A DNA stretch of 64,000 nt, from the NCBI RefSeq assembly GCF_024347355.1, contig NZ_AP025465.1:186001-250000 (forward strand), given 5' to 3'. This stretch comes from Vibrio chagasii. GTDB taxonomy: Bacteria > Pseudomonadota > Gammaproteobacteria > Enterobacterales > Vibrionaceae. How positions within the stretch are numbered: the first letter of the stretch is position 1; every line of letters starts with the position of its first letter. The notes below the pieces were generated by a model. The model had not been told where the DNA came from and made no database searches. It saw nothing but the letters and a program-made list of their open reading frames with translations. The position numbers and the translations under genes were made by a program. Below are positions 56,275 through 64,000 of this stretch, piece after piece.

Positions 56275-56707
56275 ATCACCCCTCCTAAAAATTTAGAATA
56301 GAGCCGAGTATGCTGATAATCAGCCTGACGATCGAACAAATATTTGTTGTCTTCTCGATTAATTTTATTGATCCCGCAATGGATAAAAGGAACATACAAG
56401 TGTTATTGATTCTACGGCTAAGAGGGGCGTGAGCGATCAGTGAGAGCAAAATAGGGATGGCTTTTGGGCATACTCTTTTCAGTAAGGTATCAGCGCGTTG
56501 GCTGTCTATCTTTCCTTTGAGTATCAAGGGTGTCACCGCTTTGAATGGTTTTCTAAGTTATTGATATTGTTACGTTATGCATCGCTATCACGCTTGACGT
56601 GGAAATACTGTTAAGGCCCAAAAAAATAAGCTCGAAATCCCAACATTCTCTAGAAGCATTTAATTTATTTAACTATCATTAAGTTAATAACTATAGGATG
56701 TTTTGTA
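56275..56707. other. Divergent intergenic region before the DUF3187-like gene
   Basis: This 433-bp gap should hold promoters for the MgtC-like gene (left) and the DUF3187-like gene (right). A minus-strand frame of 83 codons (56285-56536) exists, but I do not trust it as a gene. I recognised no riboswitch, although a Mg2+-responsive leader is conceivable for an mgtC relative. Confidence 0.55.
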
Positions 56708-57685
56708 ATGGTTAAGATTCTCTCTAATAAAGTCATATCGATTCTGTTTCTTATTGCGACGACTTTTACTTCACTCTCTGCTATCGCAGCTCAACCTCCA
56801 ACCCCGCTTCGTACTTATGCCCAATCTCCCGAGCAATCGACCCATTTAACCACGGAGCTACGTTCAGCTTTTCCGGTTGGAAACCATGGTGTAGAGCTGT
56901 TTGCATCGGGCACGATGGCGAGTGTTTGGGCAAGCTCTGCTGCTGCAGATCTTGATTATTACCAGAATCACATTTTCGTCGGTGCTAATTGGCAGGTAAA
57001 CCCTCAATTGCAAACTGAAGTGAAATATCAATACACCTATGCGGCCAATAATCACCTAGATTCATTGACCATGGATTTCCACAGTTTTTTCGGCATTGGA
57101 CAAAACGGACGTGATGAAGCAGGCAAACATCAATTCCATATATCCAGTGATGAATACGGTGTATCGATTGATGATTTCGAGGGGGAAGCGTTAGCGAAAG
57201 CCTTGCATTGGTACACTCAGTACCAGCTTTTTTCTTCGAATACGAGTGCTCTTGCCATCGGGGGAAGCGTTTATTATAAAAATGTCGACAGCGGTCCATT
57301 CAAAAAAAGTGCTTTTGAGCAAGCTGTACAGTTGAATTACAGCCTTGCCCGAGGGGCGAGTTCATTTTTTGCGAGCGCTGGTGTCACGCACAATGACAAC
57401 AATAGTGCGTTAATAGGCACTGAAATCCGCGATTTTACCGGAGCGGTCGCCTTTGGGTATGGCTACAAATTTGGCTATTTTCATGAAGTGCTTGTTGAAT
57501 ATCACTGGTACCAAGGTTTGTTGGAAGATGAGGGGGCATTCTCTGAAGCCTCTAATGAAGTGGTTCTGGGCTATCGTTTGAACCTTGGCAACGCCATGTT
57601 AGAAGCCAGTATGATCGAAAACATTATCAACATGGATAATTCTGCGGACATTGCTTTTGGGCTCGGTATTCGTTACTTCCTATGA
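56708..57685 (+). CDS. Outer-membrane protein of the DUF3187 type
   Basis: This 325-residue protein has a signal peptide ending near ATTFTSLSAIAA. The mature sequence alternates polar and hydrophobic residues with many aromatics and ends in Phe-Leu (GLGIRYFL), as in outer-membrane β-barrels. Segments such as NWQVNPQLQTEVKYQYTYA, HSFFGIGQNGRDE and LHWYTQYQLFSS resemble the DUF3187 family as I remember it. Function is unknown. A terminator follows at 57822-57854. Confidence 0.65.
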   Translation: MVKILSNKVISILFLIATTFTSLSAIAAQPPTPLRTYAQSPEQSTHLTTELRSAFPVGNHGVELFASGTMASVWASSAAADLDYYQNHIFVGANWQVNPQLQTEVKYQYTYAANNHLDSLTMDFHSFFGIGQNGRDEAGKHQFHISSDEYGVSIDDFEGEALAKALHWYTQYQLFSSNTSALAIGGSVYYKNVDSGPFKKSAFEQAVQLNYSLARGASSFFASAGVTHNDNNSALIGTEIRDFTGAVAFGYGYKFGYFHEVLVEYHWYQGLLEDEGAFSEASNEVVLGYRLNLGNAMLEASMIENIINMDNSADIAFGLGIRYFL

Positions 57686-57821
57686 TGTGTTTGATCGTGT
57701 GCTGTGCGTGGCCAAAGGTTATTGTTTTACCTAACTGAAAAGGGACTTAATTAAACAGCCGCTAACCTAAGCCGTGTTTGAGTGAAAATGTGAAGGGTTT
57801 AAGAACCATTAACCGACTTGT

Positions 57822-57854
57822 GGGCCATCAACGGATGTTGCTGGCCCTTTTGTT
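57822..57854 (+). terminator. Terminator between the DUF3187-like gene and epmB
   Basis: GGGCCA-TCAAC with GTTGC-TGGCCC, followed by TTTTGTTTG. Confidence 0.82.
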
Positions 57855-57881
57855 TGCTTTATCATTCAATATTATGCTTTA

Positions 57882-58913
57882 TCACTCAATGTGTAGGTCG
57901 AGAGGTGTTTTACTGCTGCGGCCACCGATCTCGCGGGTTAACTTGGGTACTAGGTAGCCCGAAACCTCAGAGATTAATCCCTTGAAGTGATGCTTCGCCT
58001 CTTCATCTGAGATACAGAAGTGAGCGGCGCCCTGAACCTTATCCAGTACATGCATGTAATACGGTAGAATGCCAGCGTTGAATAGCTTTTCACTGAGTGC
58101 TTTTAATGCGTCAGCACTGTCGTTCACGCCTTTTAGCATCACGCCCTGGTTAAGCAGAGTCGCGCCAATAAGCTTTAATTTAAGGAAGGCTTGTTTAAGC
58201 TCTACATTGATTTCATTGGCGTGATTAATATGGCTTACCATCACTACATTGAGGCGAGTCTTAGATAAGATTTGGCACAGTTCGTCAGTAATACGAGCTG
58301 GGATCACGACGGGTAAACGGCTATGAATACGCACGGTTTTCACATGTGGTATCTGTTCGATAGCGTGAATCAGCCACTCGATTTCGCTGTCTTTGGCCAT
58401 CAGTGGGTCGCCACCCGAAAGGATGACCTCGTTAATCTCAGAGTGTTGAGCGACATAATCGAGGCTGGTTTGCCACACCGACTTTGAGCCCTTGTTGTCT
58501 TGATACGGGAAGTGGCGTCGAAAGCAGTAACGGCAGTTAACCGCACAGCCACCTTTTACTATCATCAAGGCGCGACTTTTGTATTTATGCAATAAACCCG
58601 GGATCGCGTTGTCTTGCTCCTCTAATGGATCGGCCGAGTAGCCTTCATGAACTTCGAACTCTTCGCTCAATGGCAAGACCTGGCGTAATAGCGGGTCATG
58701 CGGGTTGCCTTTTTCCATTCGCTCGACAAAGCTTAACGGTACTCGCAACGCAAATAGGTTGCGTGCCGCAAAGCCTGCTTGCCATGGTGTTGGGTCTATT
58801 TCCAATGCTTCAAGGAGTTTTGTCGGGTCTGAGATCGCATTCGATAGTTGTTTGAGCCAGTTTTGCTCAACAGATTCGACTTTTCGGGTTATGATATGCG
58901 GCATTGAAATCAA
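57882..58913 (-). CDS. epmB: EF-P (R)-β-lysylation protein, lysine 2,3-aminomutase-like
   Basis: This 343-residue radical-SAM enzyme makes (R)-β-lysine for attachment to elongation factor P. The cluster motif GGCAVNCRYCFRRHFPY (C-x3-C-x2-C) is near residue 125, and VILSGGDPLMAKDSEIEWL is the family SAM-binding segment. RIHSRLPVVIPARI and MLKGVNDSADALKALSEKL follow. It is shorter than clostridial aminomutases, as expected for EpmB. It is divergent from efp with only 24 bp between start codons, a functionally meaningful pairing. EpmA is not in the window. Confidence 0.95.
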   Translation of the reverse strand: MISMPHIITRKVESVEQNWLKQLSNAISDPTKLLEALEIDPTPWQAGFAARNLFALRVPLSFVERMEKGNPHDPLLRQVLPLSEEFEVHEGYSADPLEEQDNAIPGLLHKYKSRALMIVKGGCAVNCRYCFRRHFPYQDNKGSKSVWQTSLDYVAQHSEINEVILSGGDPLMAKDSEIEWLIHAIEQIPHVKTVRIHSRLPVVIPARITDELCQILSKTRLNVVMVSHINHANEINVELKQAFLKLKLIGATLLNQGVMLKGVNDSADALKALSEKLFNAGILPYYMHVLDKVQGAAHFCISDEEAKHHFKGLISEVSGYLVPKLTREIGGRSSKTPLDLHIE

Positions 58914-58937
58914 CTCAAAGATGTGTAAGAGGAAATC

Positions 58938-59504
58938 ATGGCGTCAGTAAGCACCAATGAATTCAAAGGCGGTTTAAAATTCATGATGGATAACGAGCCT
59001 TGCTCAATTATCGAAAATGAATACGTTAAGCCGGGTAAAGGCCAAGCGTTTAACCGTGTAAAACTTCGTAAACTGCTGTCAGGCAAAGTGTTAGAGAAAA
59101 CATTTAAGTCAGGCGACACAGTAGAACTAGCTGACGTTGTAGACGTTGAACTAGGCTACCTATACAGCGATGGCGAATTCTACCACTTCATGAACAACGA
59201 GACATTCGAGCAAATCGCAGCTGAAGTAAAAGCAGTTGGCGACACAGCTAAATGGCTAGTTGAAAACGACGTATGTACTCTAACGTTGTGGAATGATAAC
59301 CCTATCACAGTAACTCCACCAAACTTTGTTGAGATCGAAGTAACTGATACAGATCCTGGCCTAAAAGGCGACACACAGGGTACTGGTGGTAAACCTGCAA
59401 CTCTAGCAACTGGCGCGGTAGTTCGCGTACCTCTATTCATCGCTATCGGTGAAGTGGTAAGAGTAGATACTCGTACTGGCGAATACGTTGGTCGTGTAAA
59501 GTAA
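58938..59504 (+). CDS. efp: Elongation factor P
   Basis: This 188-residue factor rescues ribosomes stalled at polyproline. The modification loop KPGKGQAF has Lys34, the β-lysylation site served by EpmA and EpmB, which agrees with the epmB neighbour. Three β-barrel domains are evident from length and from [19 protein letters not shown] and [18 protein letters not shown] at the C-terminus. A terminator follows at 59547-59573. Confidence 0.97.
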   Translation: MASVSTNEFKGGLKFMMDNEPCSIIENEYVKPGKGQAFNRVKLRKLLSGKVLEKTFKSGDTVELADVVDVELGYLYSDGEFYHFMNNETFEQIAAEVKAVGDTAKWLVENDVCTLTLWNDNPITVTPPNFVEIEVTDTDPGLKGDTQGTGGKPATLATGAVVRVPLFIAIGEVVRVDTRTGEYVGRVK

Positions 59505-59546
59505 TTTGATTGTGCTCACCTTGATTTAAGGTGGTTCAATGAAATG

Positions 59547-59573
59547 AAAAAGGTCGCTTGTGCGGCCTTTTTT
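59547..59573 (+). terminator. Terminator after efp
   Basis: AAAAAGGTCGC, loop TTGT, GCGGCCTTTTTT. This is a compact stem with a T tract. Confidence 0.88.
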
Positions 59574-59577
59574 GCAT

Positions 59578-59884
59578 TTAAAAAGCAGATGCGAGTAAAC
59601 GAGATACGGAATGCGAAGAGCTTGAAAGGCAGATGCGCGTAAGCGAGATACGGGATGCGAAGAGCTTGAAGGGCAGATGAGAGTATATGAGATATGAAAA
59701 ACAAAAAAAGCAGAACAAAATGGTATTGTTCTGCTTTTAGTCTTTTCGCTCTTAAGCTTTTCGCATCTCGATTACCCGAATCCCGTATCAGCTCTTAAGC
59801 GCTTCGATATTCGTTTACCCGAATCCCGTATCTGCTCGTAAGCTATTCGATACTCGTTTACTCGAATCCCGTATCTGCTTTTCG
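59578..59884. repeat. Dispersed repeat, large inverted pair
   Basis: Three forward units (GCAGATGCGAGTAAACGAGA, then TACGGAATGCGAAGAGCTTG) lie at 59584-59700. Three reverse units (CTTTTCGCATCTCGATTACC, ACTCGTTTACTCGAATCCCG) lie at 59755-59884. The centre AGCAGAACAAAATGGTATTGTTCTGCT is itself a hairpin (59709-59737) with a T-rich end. The whole could fold as one long structure between convergent genes. Confidence 0.88.
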
Positions 59885-59895
59885 TCCCTAACCCG

Positions 59896-61143
59896 CTATG
59901 GCTTAAGCAAGCTAAACACTAAAGCGCTCACGGCGACGACACCCACCAACAAGATGAAGACGCAGGATAAATCCTTTCTGTAGCGGCGCAATGCCTCTAC
60001 CTTATACACGGCCACCATAGGCATAACGAACAAGATCATCGCAATTACAGGCCCAGACAAGGCTTCCATCATCCCTAAAATGCTCGGGTTGACAATCGCT
60101 ACCACCCAGATCGATGCAAACAGCGAGATTATTGTCACTTTATGAGCCAAAGGTGTGGATAGGGAGGTACTTTTGGTTAGCATCCCGACCATGCTTTCTC
60201 TCGCGCCCAAGAAGTGGCCAATAAATGATGATGTTATTGCTAGGAAAGCCACAATCGGGCCAAGTGTCGCAATAAACGGGTTGTCTTTAACGTTGGCCAG
60301 ATAAGACAGAATCGACACGTTTTGTTCCTTCGCTTGTGCTAGCTGTTCAGGAGACAGTGTCAGAACACAAGAAAATACAAACAGCATCACAAACAGGATC
60401 AGCATGATGCTGGTGCGTTGTAAGATGTGCTCTGATTTTACTCTTGCGCTGTCATCGTAATGGCTGCGTTGAGCGTGGGCAAAAGAAGAGAGTGCTGCTA
60501 AATGACTGAATGAGAAGATCACTACTGGCGTCGATAGCCAAAGCGTGCTGCCCAAAGAAGATAATGAAGGCATTGTCAGTTCAGGAGCTTGCCAGCTTGG
60601 AATCAAGTATACGGACAAAAATAGCAGAATCGCGACTAGGGGATAAACCATCAACGAGAGTGTACGAAGTATGATCTTCTCGCCAGCGATCATCACCGCG
60701 ATTAACCCTGTCACTAAGGCCCCCGAAAGCAAAGGTCGCGGCAGTGACTCTAGCCCAGCTTGGTTAACCATAAAGCTATCTACGGTATTCGTTAGCCCGA
60801 CACCATAAATTAATAAAATCGGGAAGATAGACAAAAAGTACAGCAGTGAAATGATTTGTCCCGCAGTGGCTCCAAAGTGCTCAGCAACGACATCGGTAAA
60901 GTCTGCGTCTTTTTGGCTGGAAGATAGAACGAACCGAGTAAAGCCACGGTGCGCTAAGAAAGTCATAGGGAACGCTAAGGTTGCCATGATGAGCAATGGA
61001 ACGAAACCACTGAGGCCTAGGTTGATCGGTAAGAAGAGAATACCAGCGCCGACAGCTGTACCAAATAAACTCAACACCCATTGAGTATCGTGCTGTGTCC
61101 AGCGCCCGCTTTTATTATTTAAGGCTGTATCTAGTTGGTGCAT
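59896..61143 (-). CDS. sdaC: Serine/threonine permease of the HAAAP family (SdaC-like)
   Basis: This 415-residue inner-membrane transporter has 11 helices and is close to E. coli SdaC as recalled. Matching segments are LFGTAVGAGILFLPINLGLS, ATLAFPMTFLAHRGFTRFVL, PVVIFSFSHLAALSSFAHAQ, LSPEQLAQAKEQNVSILSYL and NPSILGMMEALSGPVIAMIL. SdaC takes up serine with protons. No serine deaminase gene is adjacent in the window, so the substrate is inferred from family only. Confidence 0.88.
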   Translation of the reverse strand: MHQLDTALNNKSGRWTQHDTQWVLSLFGTAVGAGILFLPINLGLSGFVPLLIMATLAFPMTFLAHRGFTRFVLSSSQKDADFTDVVAEHFGATAGQIISLLYFLSIFPILLIYGVGLTNTVDSFMVNQAGLESLPRPLLSGALVTGLIAVMIAGEKIILRTLSLMVYPLVAILLFLSVYLIPSWQAPELTMPSLSSLGSTLWLSTPVVIFSFSHLAALSSFAHAQRSHYDDSARVKSEHILQRTSIMLILFVMLFVFSCVLTLSPEQLAQAKEQNVSILSYLANVKDNPFIATLGPIVAFLAITSSFIGHFLGARESMVGMLTKSTSLSTPLAHKVTIISLFASIWVVAIVNPSILGMMEALSGPVIAMILFVMPMVAVYKVEALRRYRKDLSCVFILLVGVVAVSALVFSLLKP

Positions 61144-61290
61144 GAGGAGACCACTTGTATGAAAAAAATGGATACTATCTCATTTGTAAATAACTTCAAA
61201 TTCAACAATATGTTGAGATTATGGCAATCGCAAAAATATCACTGGTTTGCTACATATTAGTGACTGGGATCGTGTTCCTCACCTTCATAT

Positions 61291-61325
61291 CCACTGATTA
61301 GGAAAAGATGTTTCAGTGGTTTTTT
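61291..61325 (+). terminator. Orphan intrinsic terminator
   Basis: CCACTGA (61291-61297) and TCAGTGG (61313-61319) are followed by six T. No plus-strand coding gene lies within 1.7 kb upstream. Confidence 0.65.
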
Positions 61326-61503
61326 GTGATCTTATTATCAATTTATGAACGCTCATTTTCGGTGTCGTCTTTGGGTTTTAGGCCGATGTGAGAGGAAGGG
61401 GCGGGTGTACGTTTGAATTGATGAAAACTCTGAGTGGTATGACGCGAGTGACGGATAAAAAGTAGGGTACGCCGATATTTCATTATTATGAGATAACTCC
61501 TGC

Positions 61504-61542
61504 GTTAGCACGCTCGTATATCAGCGAATAAAGCGTGCTAAC
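61504..61542. repeat. Inverted repeat, 11-bp perfect arms
   Basis: GTTAGCACGCT (61504-61514) and AGCGTGCTAAC (61532-61542). It lies 42 bp downstream of the small repeat-protein gene on the minus strand; no T tract on either strand. It may be a 3' stabilising hairpin or rho-type end. Confidence 0.7.
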
Positions 61543-61583
61543 ACTGGGGTTGCTTTTGCTTGTTTTATCTCTGATTAGCATTG

Positions 61584-61832
61584 TTATTCAAGCAGAGCTG
61601 CCTTTGCTTTATCGACATCGACGGCTTCTTTCGCCTTTTCTTTATCGATAGCTTCATAAGCTTTTTGATAATCAATGTCGGTCCCATCAACCGATGATTT
61701 CAATTCTTCTACATCAACAGATTCAGTGGCTTTTTCCTTGTCTACAGATTCTGCCAGTTTCGTGACATCGACAGCCAAGGCTGTGGTTGGTAAAGATAGA
61801 GCCAGAATACAGGTAAGTGAAACAATTTTCAT
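61584..61832 (-). CDS. Small secreted protein with charged internal repeats
   Basis: This 82-residue protein has a clear signal peptide (MKIVSLTCILALSLPTTALA). The mature 62 residues consist of imperfect repeats of the form ValAsp-Lys-x-Lys-Ala-x-Glu-Ala/Ser: SVDKEKATESVD, AIDKEKAKEAVD and VDKAKAALLE. They are highly charged and helical, with a likely coiled or antiparallel-helix shape in the periplasm. I do not recognise the family. A single-gene unit is likely. Confidence 0.75.
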   Translation of the reverse strand: MKIVSLTCILALSLPTTALAVDVTKLAESVDKEKATESVDVEELKSSVDGTDIDYQKAYEAIDKEKAKEAVDVDKAKAALLE

Positions 61833-62211
61833 AATGATATCCTCAAACGCGATTTAGCATCTAACAGTATAGGTGCTTCTCTCTATCAACGCATAAATGG
61901 CGCCTTGAGCAATCAATAGTCCGTTCTTTGGAAAGTGTAACTTTTCTCCTTTCTATTCCTAAGTAGTGTCGGTCTTTCCTTTTGATCACCGCTTCAATTT
62001 TCCTACCGTTCTGAACAGCCAAAGTTCATAAATTCAAAGCTTGTGAATGTAGAGGTTATTTTTATTGTTCGATAAAACCTTATTTATTTGATGAATCTTT
62101 CGAATGTTCCGAAGTGTAACAATTTGATACATTATTTCTCGTGGTCAGCGAGTTGCATATCAGTTTGATTTATTTCGATTTAACTCAATGACAACCCTAA
62201 AGGAGAATGAC
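61833..62211. other. Divergent intergenic region before the SPFH gene
   Basis: A 379-bp AT-rich region that should carry promoters for both neighbours. Nothing specific was recognised. Confidence 0.5.
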
Positions 62212-63615
62212 ATGGAAAATCGAGGCTTGGGAAGAGGTTTGAAAATAGAAGAACGACGTCAGTTACTACATAAAGGGCTGAAAGCGGCAGTATTCGGCGT
62301 ACCACTGCTGGCTTTAGGCTTAACAATTAATAGCTCAGTTTTGATGACCGATGCCGGTTACAGCTACGTGCATCAAAACAATATTACTGGTGAGTTGGAT
62401 GTCTTTACCGAGCCTGGTATTCATTTCCGAATGCCGTTTTTATCCAAGATAACCCAGTACGATCAGGTGATTACGGTCTCTTTTGGCAACAGCAAAGGGG
62501 AAGATTTTTATCAGAGGTTAGATCCGGTGCAGGTGCGTTTTGCTGATACGTACATTGGTGAGATTCCGGTGACATTCCGCTTTAAGCTCAGCAATGACCC
62601 GAAGGCAGTGGAAAAGATGCATAAGGAGTTTCGCAACAACAGTAATTTGATCGATGCGTTGTTGGTTAAAAATGCGCGTAATGTGACAGTGATTACGGCG
62701 ACTCAATACACGGGCGAGGAGTTCTTCCAAGGTGGCTTAAACCAATTCAAATCTAAATTGGGCGATCAGCTACGCGAGGGCATTTACCTGACGGAGCGTC
62801 GTCAGGTTGAAGTGGAAGAGTTAGATCTTGCGCCGGTTGGTGTCAATCAATCGAACTCGAATCAATTGCAACGAACCAATCAACTGGTTTGGAAGACAGT
62901 GCCGGTGGTGGATAACACGGGTCAGCCTATCCGTCAGGACAACCCGTTATCACAATACGGCATTCAAGTAACCCAGGTCACGATTGGTGATCCGCAACCA
63001 GAAAAGCAACTTGATCAGTTACTGGCGGATAAGAAGCGTTTGGTGGCCGACCGTATCCGTGCGATTCAGGAGCAAGAAACATCAAAAGCGCAAGCTGAAA
63101 CCGAGCAACTCCGCAAAGAGATTCAGCGTACTCGAGAAGTCCAAGACGCGCAGCGAGGCAAAGAGTTAGCGATTATTTCCCAGCAGAAAGAAGTGGAGAT
63201 AGCTCGTCAAATTGCTGAACGTGAAATTGTCGAAGTCGAAAAGACTAAGCGATTAGCTGAAGTTGAAAAAGAGAAAGAACTGGCAATCGCAGAAGCGAAT
63301 TTAGCGATTCAAAAAGCCAATGCATTGTCTGCTGAATTTGAAGCGAAAGCGATTCTGGAAAAAGGTCGAGCGGAAGCGGAAGTGTTGAAAGCGAAATATG
63401 CCGCACTGGGGGCCAACCGCGAGGTGTATCTGGCCGAGCTGAACCGTGAGGTCGCTAACTCGCTGTATAACAACCTGCAGAACTTCCAGGTTCAGATGCC
63501 ACAAAACTACATCGGCGGCAGTGACGAAACGGGTTTGAAAACCAACCTCGATGTCATTACAGGCTTCGGAGCGTTGGGGTTAATGGACCAAACCAAGAAG
63601 GTTACACAGCAATAA
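62212..63615 (+). CDS. SPFH/Band 7 domain membrane protein
   Basis: This 467-residue protein has one N-terminal membrane segment (about residues 25-46, AAVFGVPLLALGLTINSSVL), then an SPFH domain (about 60-260, starting GYSYVHQNNITGELDVFTEP and including PGIHFRMPFLSKITQYDQVI). A long charged coiled coil follows (about 280-410, QEQETSKAQAETEQLRKEIQ onward). Such proteins form large membrane-associated cages like HflK/HflC, but the partner protease is not adjacent. ATG 62212 has AAAGGAG 6 nt upstream and is preferred over ATG 62188. Confidence 0.87.
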   Translation: MENRGLGRGLKIEERRQLLHKGLKAAVFGVPLLALGLTINSSVLMTDAGYSYVHQNNITGELDVFTEPGIHFRMPFLSKITQYDQVITVSFGNSKGEDFYQRLDPVQVRFADTYIGEIPVTFRFKLSNDPKAVEKMHKEFRNNSNLIDALLVKNARNVTVITATQYTGEEFFQGGLNQFKSKLGDQLREGIYLTERRQVEVEELDLAPVGVNQSNSNQLQRTNQLVWKTVPVVDNTGQPIRQDNPLSQYGIQVTQVTIGDPQPEKQLDQLLADKKRLVADRIRAIQEQETSKAQAETEQLRKEIQRTREVQDAQRGKELAIISQQKEVEIARQIAEREIVEVEKTKRLAEVEKEKELAIAEANLAIQKANALSAEFEAKAILEKGRAEAEVLKAKYAALGANREVYLAELNREVANSLYNNLQNFQVQMPQNYIGGSDETGLKTNLDVITGFGALGLMDQTKKVTQQ

Positions 63616-63662
63616 GATCATGGGTAACCAAGAGCTCTAATTGCCCCGTGATTTAGAACAAC

Positions 63663-63690
63663 AAGGCCGATATACGGGTATTGGCCTCTT
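63663..63690 (+). terminator. Terminator after the SPFH gene
   Basis: AAGGCC-GATA and TATT-GGCCT arms with a short T-rich end (CTTTATC). Confidence 0.65.
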
Positions 63691-63808
63691 TATCTGTCTA
63701 CTCTAGCTGCGCATCGACAAGTAAGGCCGCCAACATGGGTTCATTGACAACAAGTTGTTGTGAAGGATCTCATCACTTAGCGGAAGCCATTAATGCGAAT
63801 AATCAATA

Positions 63809-64000
63809 ATGAGTAAAGAAATGAAAATCAATAAACCAGGGGCATGGATAAGTCTAGGGCTCTTACTAACAATAAGTAGCATCGTTAAAATCACGAATTA
63901 CTCTGGAGAGAAAAAATACATTGAAATCAATTCATTAAGCGCAGATTCACCCTATACGATAGACGAGTACAGCACACAGCGGTATGGCGTAACGCAAGAA
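63809..64000 (+). CDS. Partial gene cut by the window edge, single membrane segment
   Basis: The frame stays open for 64 codons to the end of the window. The N-terminus MSKEMKINKPGAWISLGLLL is followed by TISSIVKIT, giving a likely membrane anchor or uncleaved signal, then a polar region (SLSADSPYTIDEYSTQRYGV). ATG 63821 is an alternative start. It is in the same orientation as the SPFH gene, after a terminator. No family was recognised from this fragment. Confidence 0.6.
   Translation, partial: MSKEMKINKPGAWISLGLLLTISSIVKITNYSGEKKYIEINSLSADSPYTIDEYSTQRYGVTQE

Larger units (their letters stand above)
59505..59895. other. Intergenic region after efp
   Basis: This 391-bp gap between convergent efp and sdaC holds the efp terminator and then a large inverted pair of the dispersed repeat. 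No gene is seen. Confidence 0.8.
61144..61583. other. Intergenic region with orphan terminator and inverted repeat
   Basis: This 440-bp gap between sdaC (divergent) and the small repeat protein has a plus-strand terminator at 61291-61325 with no annotated gene before it, and an 11-bp inverted repeat at 61504-61542. A small RNA is possible. Confidence 0.5.

Noticed and set aside
56285..56536. 83-codon minus-strand frame upstream of the MgtC-like gene
   Set aside because: It lacks a good ribosome site, has unusual composition, and lies in the expected leader or promoter region. A leader peptide cannot be excluded but is unsupported.

Overview
This window looks like chromosome 1 of a marine Vibrio, probably of the Splendidus clade. 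That assignment is an inference from gene content and order (secB-gpsA, gpmM, groES-groEL followed by a VC2662-like gene, epmB/efp, sdaC), from protein similarity recalled from memory, and from RfaH-type surface polysaccharide operons. No database search was run.

Layout. (1) 184-2424, minus strand: housekeeping genes gpsA, secB and a membrane rhodanese. (2) 2661-9888, plus strand, AT-rich: an ops/JUMPStart site followed by a glycosyltransferase, a two-component ABC polysaccharide exporter, a TagF-like CDP-glycerol glycerophosphotransferase and two overlapping Stealth-family phosphotransferases. This reads as a teichoic-acid-like phosphopolymer cassette. (3) 9933-13580: a WbpM/CapD-type dehydratase, a divergent SDR reductase and a PglC-like initiating sugar-phosphate transferase. 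(4) 13808-22830: a group-4-capsule-type export set (GfcA/YjbE-like peptide, YjbF, YjbG, YjbH, then a second ops site with Wza, Wzb and Wzc). (5) 23480-26723: a small phage-derived module. A holin, an amidase and an unknown gene lie on the minus strand, divergent from a winged-helix protein and a small protein. (6) 26746-43142: a promoter and a third ops site, then wecB, wecC, rmlB and rmlA, an AT-rich serotype-specific core (ATP-grasp enzyme, hexapeptide acyltransferase, WecE, Wzx, WecF-like transferase, Wzy, GT4, PssD, PssE), then ugd, a broken UDP-glucuronate-epimerase-like gene and galU. (7) 43391-45840: two convergent WecA-like initiating transferases. (8) 46189-64000: gpmM, a toxin-antitoxin pair, ogt, a MATE transporter, groES-groEL, a VC2662-like secreted protein, a degenerate GGDEF protein, an MgtC-like protein, a DUF3187-like outer-membrane protein, epmB/efp, an SdaC-like permease, a small repeat protein, an SPFH protein and a gene cut by the window edge.

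The genes suggest at least two surface polymers: an ABC-exported phosphate-linked polymer, and a Wzx/Wzy polymer probably containing ManNAcA, an acylated Fuc4N and GlcA. Three ops elements suggest all three plus-strand operons respond to RfaH.

The most unusual structural feature is a family of degenerate repeats, about 40 bp per unit, found in eight or nine intergenic gaps and often as inverted pairs. In two unrelated genes (the amidase and the MATE transporter) a repeat supplies the last codons and the stop codon. Other points worth a second look are several short tandem repeats upstream of surface-polysaccharide genes, a 12-bp microhomology deletion that broke the epimerase gene, and the lysis-gene module inside the capsule region. 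No rRNA, tRNA or CRISPR array was recognised.
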